DNA of 64,000 bases from Oreohelix idahoensis (lineage: Eukaryota; Mollusca; Gastropoda; Stylommatophora; Oreohelicidae). The notes below the pieces were generated by a model. That model had not been told where the DNA came from. It searched no databases and saw only the letters and a list, made by a program, of their open reading frames with translations. Position 1 is the first letter of the stretch, and each line of letters begins with the position of its first letter. The stretch covers positions 159,001-223,000 of the forward strand of contig JAMPIV010019084.1 of the NCBI GenBank assembly GCA_024509875.1. Direction: 5' to 3'. A program made the translations under genes and the position numbers. Positions 56,660-64,000 of this stretch are shown piece by piece.

Positions 56660-58498
56660 TTATTTCTGGGGCTTACATTGATTCTCCTCACACGGATGGC
56701 GGCTTAAAAAATCCGCTCCCAGATTTGTCTTACCAGATATATACTCTATGCTAAACTCAAATGGCTGCATCAGTAATGACCATCTGAGTAACCTAGAATT
56801 TTCATGCCTAGCCTGCGCTAGAAACGACAAGGGTTTGTGATCCGTTTGCAACTTAAATGCCTTCCCATACAGATAAATATTGAATTTCTTTATCGCCCAT
56901 ATTACTGCAAGACATTCTTTTTCGCTAGTTGAGTAATTGGTTTCAGCTTTATTTAACTTTCTGCTAGCATATGCCACTGGGCTTAATTCCCCATCCAATG
57001 CATCTGATTTCTGTAACAGGGTCGCACCTAACCCGATATTACTGGCATCCGTCCTTACAATGAATTCTTGACTTAAGTCAGGTAGTTTCAAAATAGGTTT
57101 GCTTGTAAGCTTTTCCTTCAATTCCTGGTAAGCCAATTCACATTGTGGTGTCCATGTAATTCGATCTGGATTTCCTTTACGTGTCAAATCAGTTAACGGT
57201 GCACATATGGAATTAAAGTTTTTGATATACTTTTGGTAGAAACCACATAATGAGACAAAGGATCTCACGTCTTTCTTGGTTTGTGGTCTCGGGGCTTTCT
57301 TTAATTTCTCTAAATTCTTGGGGTCAGGGGTCATGTTTCCCAGATGGACTGTGTGTCCCAAGAATTCTAATTCTTTACATCCAACGCAACATTTGGTTGG
57401 TCGGGCTGTTAAATTCGCTTCTTTAAGTCGATTAAACAGCATATTCAGAGAGTCAATGTGTTCCTCAAATGTTTCTGTTGCTATAAGGATATCATCCATG
57501 AAATTTGTGATGCATGGATTATTCAGAGGGTCCAATAATTTTCTCATCATTCTAGAGAAGACACTAGGTGCATTCTTCAATCCAAATGGCAATCTGTTAA
57601 ACTCATAGTGTCCCTCTGAGGTACTAAAAGCTAGGTATGGTCTAACCTCAGGCTTTACTGGAATCTGATAGTATCCTTTACTCAGATTCACTTTTGAGAA
57701 ATATTTAGCTTTATTTAGCCTGGCAAACAACTGATTTGTATCCGGCAATGGATCCATCTGTCCTTCTGTGATAGCATTCATTCTCCTGTAATCTATACAG
57801 AGTCTATGTTCTCCAGAGGGTTTCCTTAAGAGCACCACACTGGAACTATACGAAGATTCACTGTGTGAAATTATCCCCGCCTTCAACAAATAGTCTATCT
57901 CTTCCTTCAAAGCTTTCTCCTTAGCAAAAGGAAATGAATAGGGTTTCATACAGACAGGTGTGGGGTCTATCAGTTTCATATCATATTCCAATAAGTTTGT
58001 ATGCCCCGGTCGGTCTGTTAACACCTCTGTATGATTATCTAGAACCTGTTGCACTCTCTCTTTCTGATTTTTCGTTAAATGTGTACTGATTTTCACCTGT
58101 GCCGCTGTCTCACAGGGGTGTAATGGATATTCAAATGATGAAAGTGGTTCCTTTTTCATCTCCATGGCAATGGACAAGGTCAACAAGTGTGTCTCTTTAT
58201 GATTTTCTCTTTCCAAATATTTCTTCAGGAGATTCACATGATAGATTTTTTCTTTCCCCTTCTTATCTATCTTATAATTGGTTCTAGACACCTTCTCTAG
58301 AACTGTATATGGACCTTGCCATCCAATTTGTAACTTATTCTGAGAACCGGGTAGAAGAAGCAGTACCTTCTCTCCCACAGCCAAATCTCGGTCTTTAGCT
58401 TTCCTGTTATAATAGGCAGCATGTTTCTTCCTGGATTGTCTCAAATTTTCATTGGCAAGTTTCCAGCCAGTTTTTAAACGAGTGGTCAGCTCATTCAC
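56660..58498 (-). pseudogene. pol: Gypsy-B Pol: integrase tail, reverse transcriptase, RNase H
   Basis: The protein opens with the integrase C-terminal module (GWQGPYTVLEKVSRTNYKI, IYHVNLLKKYLE). Reverse transcriptase then has HRLCIDYRRMN, YFSKVNLSKGYYQ and NFMDDILIATE. RNase H has VRTDASNIGLGATLL and ends DFLSRHPCEEN. In YFSKVNLSKG the first catalytic Asp of reverse transcriptase is Asn (codon at 57688-57686); Gypsy-A has Asp there. That one change should abolish polymerase activity. The frame is otherwise open for 612 codons. A TGA lies just upstream of the first Met, in the integrase part. The linear order again places integrase first. Confidence 0.88.
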
Positions 58499-59114
58499 AT
58501 ATTGGTATGAGGATGTAATATTTTCCTCTGCCTTTTCATCAGTTCACGTTCTTAACAGCGCTTCATATGGACCTTTAATTTTGTGGACCTATTTGTCCAT
58601 GCACCGGTATGGTCTCTTCCACTCGAAGCTCTATAGTGATGATTTTTCTTCCCAGAATTATCAGTACAAAACGACCGCTACCAATTTTTCTCTTGGGGCT
58701 TTCTCCCCACTTAGAATTCTTGATGAGAGATTTCCTCTCTACATCCTCTTCCTCCAGTTTGTTTAAGTCCGATTGAGGGATTTTCGGCTTATCCTGGGGT
58801 AAGACATCTTTTTGCACTCGCCGCATAGTGGCCATTGTAAAACAGTTAATTGAAGCTTGTCCGTGAAAAGGGGCTTCCCATTCCATTTGGTCCACTTTAT
58901 CAAATTTATTTTTCTTTGTATTGTCAGGCCTAATTTTGCCCCGTGGCGTGTCCAGGTCCTGATCAATGTTCCCACTTGTGGGTGTTCCCTCATGTGCTAT
59001 GCTACACCTTTCTACAAAATTCTCAATGTCCCACCGTGCCTTGGGCCAGTAATAATTGTGAGCCACCTTTTGGATTATGGTACCTATTTTCTCATGGTCC
59101 CCATCTTTTTTCAC
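58499..59114 (-). pseudogene. Gypsy-B integrase N-terminal remnant
   Basis: On the minus strand KVAHNYYWPKARWDIENFV followed by ERCSIAHEG corresponds to the H2C2 zinc finger of integrase, with the last Cys pair altered. The expected D,D35E core is not visible between here and the C-terminal module at 58498, so it has been deleted or replaced. Confidence 0.6.
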
Positions 59115-59168
59115 ATGTAGGCTCCTTTATAAGTCTGCCTTATATGTCTTTGGAAGAACCAACTGTAC

Positions 59169-60630
59169 TTAACCATTGGATCTAGTTCCGGCCTTCCTGT
59201 AAATCAACTTGTTTTTCATGTAAAAATCTCCCTTGCCTGGAGTTGTATGACAAGTTGACAATTTCCTAAAACAAGGCTTGAGGGTCTTATCCCCAGCCTG
59301 TGCCTTCCTCATCTCATCTGGAGTGGTATCTATCAGGATATCCTCCTCCTTTCTTGAGGTTGACCTGACCTGAAGGGTGGCCATATACACAGGTTTCCTT
59401 CTACAACGGTTAGTATCATGATTGTCCATCTGACAATTTTTACACCACCTCCTTCCTTGGTTGAAAGATTTTCTTTCATCATATTTCCTTTCATCGAATT
59501 GTGGGGTTTTATTTTTATTGTCATACCGTGGCCTATCAAATTGGTGCTTACCTTTGTTTTGATCTCTAGGATCAAATTTATTAAAGTTCTGTGGTGCCCT
59601 AAAATTATCTACCTGTTTCTTCTTATTACCTGATACCTCTGCCTGAGCTGCTTGATACCTTTCAGCAACATTTAGCAACTCACCCAGCCTCTCTGCACCT
59701 TGTTCCATGAGAAACTTTCTCAGGTCTGGAGCCATGGACTCTCTAAATTGTTCTATAAGGACCATTTCCTTAAGATCTTGGGTTTTCCCCAGAGAAGTCC
59801 ATTTCTCCAAGTATGTCTCTAACCGTGCAGAGAACTGGTGATAGGTTTCACCTGACAGTAGTTTAGCATTCCTAAATTTTTTTCCTATAAAATTCTGCGT
59901 TCTTTTCATATCTTAACAAAAGAGCCTGCTTTAGCATGTCATAATTTTCTTGATCACTTCTGCTCATTTTGGCAAAAACTTCATAAGCTGCCCCACGAAG
60001 CCCTTGAGATAACTTTAAGCTCCACCTTTCTCTCTCTAACCCATACGTGGTAGCTAATAGTTCATATCTATTTAGATAGCTCTCGATATCATCGTCTTTC
60101 TCAACAAAATGATCTAAATGAAAGTTCATAGCTGAGGTTGAGGCTCCCTGACTAGCAGTAGCATCGGAGGTAAAGGGACTGGCACCATTTTCAGGAGCAT
60201 GGCCTTGAAACTCAAACTCCCTTAGTCGTAACTCATGTTCCCTTTGTAATCTCTTCTCCTCCTTTTCTGCTTCCCTCTCTGCAGCTAATCTCTTGTCTTC
60301 CCTTTCTGCAGCTAATCTTTTTTCTTCTGCTTCCAATTTCTTAGCCTCAGCCTCAATCTGCAGCCTCTTAGTCTCAGCCTCAGCCTGCAGCCTCTTAGTC
60401 TCAGCCTCAGCCTGCAGCTTCTTAGTCTCAGCCTCAGCCTCAAATTGTAACTTCTTAATTTCCTTTTCAGCCTCTAACTTTCTTTCGGCCTCTTTTTCTA
60501 ATCTTCTTTCTTCCCGTTCAATATATTTGTCACATTCAGCAGTGACATAAGCAATCATAATTTGCCCGTCCATTCCTAACTCTTTAGCAGTCTGCACAGC
60601 AGCAGATCAAAATTTGGCCAGGTCCGCCAT
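59169..60630 (-). pseudogene. gag: Gypsy-B Gag with coiled coil and CCHC knuckle
   Basis: The natural start is probably ATG at 60630-60628 (MADLAKF), but a TGA at 60609-60607 follows after seven codons. Beyond it a Glu/Lys/Ala-rich coiled coil of about 100 residues repeats AEAETKRLQ. A capsid-like region follows (NFHLDHFVEKDDDIESYLN). Near 59890 the frame changes (KNAEFYRKKI to RNAKLLSGETYHQFSA). The tail is basic, with the knuckle CKNCQMDNHDTNRC. Protease is missing: the frame passes from the knuckle region straight to TPDEMRKAQAGDKTLKPC, which resembles the segment before the integrase zinc finger of Gypsy-A. Confidence 0.85.
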
Positions 60631-60781
60631 TGTCTAACATGCAAATGTAAACAATTCAATCTATCAATAATTATCTAAGGACAACCACAGGCACTGAGAG
60701 CTCAACCTTATTTATTTTCACCCAAGGATACCTTTTAAATTTTTATTATTACCAATATATCTAATAGGAGAAAGTTCAATA

Positions 60782-60805
60782 TCCCGGGAGCGAGACCCCA
60801 ATATA
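60782..60805 (-). promoter_or_regulatory. Gypsy-B primer-binding site
   Basis: On the minus strand, four bases inside the 5' LTR, is TTGGGGTCTCGCTCCCGGGA. A start with TGGGG and an inner CCCGGGA are typical of sites complementary to a tRNA 3' end; a proline-type tRNA is possible but not established. Confidence 0.6.
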
Positions 60806-63120
60806 TGTGGTAAAGTGGGATGTTATAAATATTATAGGGGACTTAGTGTACTGACTGAGATCAGCTGTGAAGGTATCTGTATCTAATAAGTGTGGTGTAT
60901 TACAGATGACCTTACTTGCTACCACATTTATACCTCAGTCAGAATTATTCTGGAATATTGTGATGACTACGTTAAATGTCTAGGGTTATGAAAATGATGA
61001 AGTGTAAGTCACAACAACAACAGACAGATAAACAATTTATTTTATTCCACAACACTTTACAACACTGTGACACTCACACACATATAACACTCTATAAGAC
61101 TATCTTAAATGAGTCAAGTGTAAAGTTTCAAATATATATGTAATAATTCCTTTCAATAATGGATATCCTGATTCAACTACACAGTGAACCAGGAATCACA
61201 ATCAAATGTAATTACAAGTAGTATGTACACAGTTTATAAATATAATCTTTGTATTGACATATTTTATTATTCTTATCCTATGTGTGTAAGTTGTGAAGTA
61301 GTAATATGAGGTAATACTGGTTTTGTTTTTCAAGCTAGATTGTTGTTTGTCATCATGACTTCAAGTGTTTGATTATCTTGGAAATAGTATTGGGAAAAGT
61401 TCACAGTTCCTGTCATTTGAAACAATTTATTGTCCCTCGGTGTTTAATATAATGTCAATTTTAGAGGTAAAAAAAAAAAAAAGGAACCCGTTACACGCCC
61501 ATTGAGGCATATTGGGAATATGGTGTTAGGTCCATATTATCTTGACCGTCGGCACACGAGGGGTGATGTGGTCGGCATCACGCCGGCCGCCTTAACCTTC
61601 CCAGAGTTGCTCTGGTACCCACTTGGGGCTGGGTCGACCCAGGAGCCGTTTGTGGCCTAAAAAATTCCCGCCTCATCTGGGGATCGAACCATATACCACT
61701 GCGCTAAGAAGCCAGTGCACTAACCACTATGCTACCGCGGGGGGGCACATAATGTTGAGCTCCTCTGGCCACAGAAGCTTATCTTTCGTGATGGCGGCAG
61801 GAAAAGACTCCTCTGCTCGATTGCTTCACTGTGTTCTGGAGACACCTCACTGGTCACTATCTGGACCAAGGAGTATGCTGTCAGCCTCTGGATTCAGCAA
61901 AACTCAGACCAGGTGCTGCTTCAATAACTTAGGACCACGGTCCCACAATTCATGGAAATAATACACAATTACGTTGACTGGCAATGAATATGGCACAATT
62001 TCAATCTGCCGCTGTCCCAGGCTTTTATTTAGAAAAAATATGCACTGAAACTCAACGCACTGTTTCTTAGTAAGTTTATTTCAAAATGTGGCACTGAACT
62101 GACGCTCCTAATTGACTATATTGGCGGGTCTAACCAATCGGGCCATGTTTACACAGCTTTTCAAAAAAAGTACCCCTACTACTGTTTCCCCTAACAACAA
62201 AAAATTAGTATTTGCAGTCCGACTAATCATGTTTAGCCTTACATATCATTCCCGCCAATCAAATAGGATTTAACATGGTGGCCTATTTCCCGTACAATGG
62301 TGGTTTCAAAACATGCCACTGTGAGATTCTGATTTGGTGTTGCCTGCCACCCTCACTATTTTCTTTTGGCTATAATTTGTTAAATATTAGACTATTTGCT
62401 TAGTACCTAACATATTCTTTGTCAGCAAGTCCTAAGGCACCCAAATATATAAGTTTTAAGGGAGCTAAGTGGCTGCGTTCAAAATATGTATATTCTTCTA
62501 GGATAGTCGTGCTGTTGCCACCTCCTCACTTCCAAACTTTATGGTGTCTGCTGTACTGTCAGACTAATGTCAGGAGGTTAGACATAAAACAGTAGAATGT
62601 CATGTTTCCTAATAAGAATTTTACAGGTTTTTAAACCTAACTCTCGTAGTTGTAGTGTTTTTTATCACTGTCTATTTGAAAAAAAAGTTAGTGCTTCTGG
62701 CCTTACGCGGGGAGGGTGGCATTAATTGTATATCGCGAGACGCGTGTTAGTGTTGCATGCGTTCCTGCTTTCAGCCCTCCCTCTCTCTATCCTAAGTTCA
62801 TCTGTCTTTTCATCACGCCGTGTATAAAATGAAATTAATGGAAGTATTAATTTAGGTCATTACGCAGGGTGCCTAGCTCAAGGTTTTCTTAGAAATACAG
62901 TACACGTTTTATTGTAGAAAGCGTGTATTGATGCAGTAGGCTTTACTATCAACGTGAAAACGTTACAATTTGCAGACGAAGTAGAAAAAAGGAGGATTTT
63001 TGTACGCCATTGTGACAGCACTGTGCTTTTACCATTGCTCTTTCCTTTTATCGAATTTATGTGTTAGGCTTTACATTTTCCTTTTAATTTATATATGTGT
63101 ATTTAGAATGTCTCACGACA
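60806..63120 (-). repeat. Gypsy-B 5' LTR
   Basis: About 2.04 kb without its inserted SINE, TGTGGTAAAG to CTCACGACA on the plus strand. It matches the two parts of the other LTR closely, with scattered single-base differences. Confidence 0.93.
61467..61745 (-). mobile_element. tRNA-derived SINE, minus strand
   Basis: On the minus strand the head reads GCGGTAGCATAGTGGTTAG with box A (TAGCATAGTGG) and box B (GGTTCGATCCC). The body ends at GGTTCC followed by a T-run of about 14 (A-run on the plus strand at 61469-61482). It is absent from the left LTR, which reads straight through at about 35831. A target duplication is not clear. Confidence 0.82.
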
Positions 63121-63137
63121 GCTCGTATACTAAGAGT
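63121..63137 (+). mobile_element. MITE, right terminus
   Basis: GCTCGTATACTAAGAGT, the inverted counterpart of 34946-34962. Its first five bases are also the second copy of the Gypsy-B target duplication. Confidence 0.75.
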
Positions 63138-63414
63138 TATCCATAGGGAATCACTTGTTTCACAGCATTTGAGTGTTGATTTGAATGAAGTCCTGCAAAC
63201 TGTCATAACTGTGGTGAACTTTATTAAAACTGAACCTCATAGAGCTAGATTTTTCAGTAAAATAGGTCACGATATGGGGGCTGAGCATACGTCTCTCTTA
63301 TTTTATAGCAGCATTCATAGGCTTTCCATAGGAAATGTATTATCGCGCATTTTTGAACTTAGGCGGGAACTCTATTCTTATCTTGAAGAAGAAACCATGT
63401 CAGTGCTAATGTGA
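63138..63414 (+). pseudogene. hAT-2 transposase, continuation
   Basis: The frame continues the protein broken at 34944: VIHRESLVSQHLSVDLNEVL, FFSKIGHDMGAEHTSLL, LSIGNVLSRIFELRRELYS. This is the region after the second catalytic Asp in hAT transposases of the ZBED5 type. It ends at TGA 63412-63414 after an odd tail, TMSVLM. The C-terminal dimerisation part is absent, so either a further insertion starts near 63395 or the element is truncated. Confidence 0.82.
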
Positions 63415-64000
63415 TAGTTTTAACCCAGGTTCTGTGCTTGTGTAGTTCTTTGTTACATCCGGACACTACTGTGGGTACGTTCTTTTACTAATGATGATCG
63501 TTCTTTGTCCCTGTCTTATGTACGTTGGCTGCAATTGTATGCGCCGTACATTTGTGGCCTACCTTGCTCCTGTGACTTCTGAATGAGATTAAATTATCTG
63601 ACAACTATAATACCTGGAATGACTTGACGACTCAGAGCTGACAACAAAAGTTCTTTATTTGTTGTCAAGGAACATATTCACATATTGGCTATCTCCGAGC
63701 CTGATTATCAATAAATACGAGTATAACATATGAGACTTCATTGTTGACACTCCTACATCACGTACTGCACTGGTCAGGAACTATTTTATTATCTCTTGAT
63801 TAACTTAGGATCTCTGCTGTCTACTTTGTTTTTCTATCCACCCATCACTACTACACATCACTACTGATTAATGGGCTGTTCTCAATCTATTAAATTTGGC
63901 TTCGAAGTATTGTCTGGGTCACCACCAGTGCTGGTAACTTACTCTTAGCCATAAACCGTTCTTTGTAAACTGCCTAAACGTCCGACACTGGACCACTGCT
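63415..64000. other. Unassigned right flank
   Basis: No gene is visible. A perfect 10-bp hairpin, TGACAACAAA with TTTGTTGTCA, lies at 63639-63667. The region may be the start of another insertion in hAT-2. Confidence 0.4.

Larger units (their letters stand above)
35172..63120 (-). mobile_element. Gypsy-B: LTR retrotransposon holding nested insertions
   Basis: The LTRs (TG...CA) are flanked by a perfect 5-bp duplication, GCTCG (35167-35171 and 63121-63125). The right LTR is 60806-63120; the left is split into 35172-36499 and 55869-56589 by a LINE. Genes read leftward: gag, integrase remnant, then reverse transcriptase and RNase H. As in Gypsy-A, integrase precedes reverse transcriptase. The protease and integrase core are missing and the polymerase has a changed catalytic residue, so this copy could not move unaided. 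Without inserted DNA it would be about 8.3 kb. Confidence 0.9.

Noticed and set aside
35172..63120. A single giant mobile element of 28 kb, such as a Polinton/Maverick, suggested by inverted ends near 34947 and 63137
   Set aside because: The inverted ends belong to a small MITE; the interior is fully explained by Gypsy-B with a GCTCG duplication and by nested insertions. No Polinton polymerase, ATPase or capsid gene is present.

Overview
The window is transposon-dense DNA from an animal genome. The elements seen are Tc1/mariner, hAT with a BED zinc finger, an RTE-clade LINE, Gypsy elements and tRNA-derived SINEs. This mix, with many microsatellites and no recognisable host gene, suggests an invertebrate, perhaps a mollusc or another lophotrochozoan. 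That placement is a low-confidence guess. I see no prokaryotic operon, CRISPR array, rRNA or canonical tRNA gene.

Region by region. 1-1336: a frameshifted Tc1/mariner element on the minus strand. 1446-7109: mostly tandem repeats, including a 1.37 kb minisatellite of 18-21 bp units, a 30-bp minisatellite, and (GA)n, (TA)n and (GATA)n tracts. 7131-9428: a decayed hAT transposase on the minus strand, interrupted by a tRNA-derived SINE with a perfect 12-bp target duplication. 9590-10350: a non-coding block of tandem stem-loops, some of which show compensatory base changes between repeat copies. 10723-13027: fragments of a LINE and of a Gypsy gag-protease. 13190-18602: a decayed Gypsy copy. 18603-26929: a nearly complete relative of it (Gypsy-A). 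Its pol has integrase before reverse transcriptase (Gmr1-like order), and its LTRs are almost identical. 27869-33003: more LTR remnants and a deleted element with a PNMA-type Gag.

From 33736 to about 63414 the window is one nest of insertions, ordered by target-site duplications. A hAT transposase is split by a small TA-targeting MITE. The MITE is split by Gypsy-B (35172-63120, TSD GCTCG). The left LTR of Gypsy-B is split by an RTE LINE (36500-55868, TSD TTAGTACCT). The LINE holds two 8-kb LTR elements in opposite orientation (36998-45037 minus, 46296-54161 plus), and small SINE-like repeats sit inside these.

The two 8-kb elements are the most novel feature. Each has LTRs, a conserved primer-binding block, a coiled-coil Gag-like protein with a basic Asn-rich tail, about 2.3 kb of conserved AT-rich non-coding DNA where pol would lie, and an A/T stem-loop plus purine tract before the 3' LTR. 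They look like gag-only LTR retrotransposons that depend on enzymes made elsewhere. Gypsy-A shares the terminal stem-loop and polypurine module and a Cys-rich Gag motif, so it or a relative is a candidate helper. That is inference.
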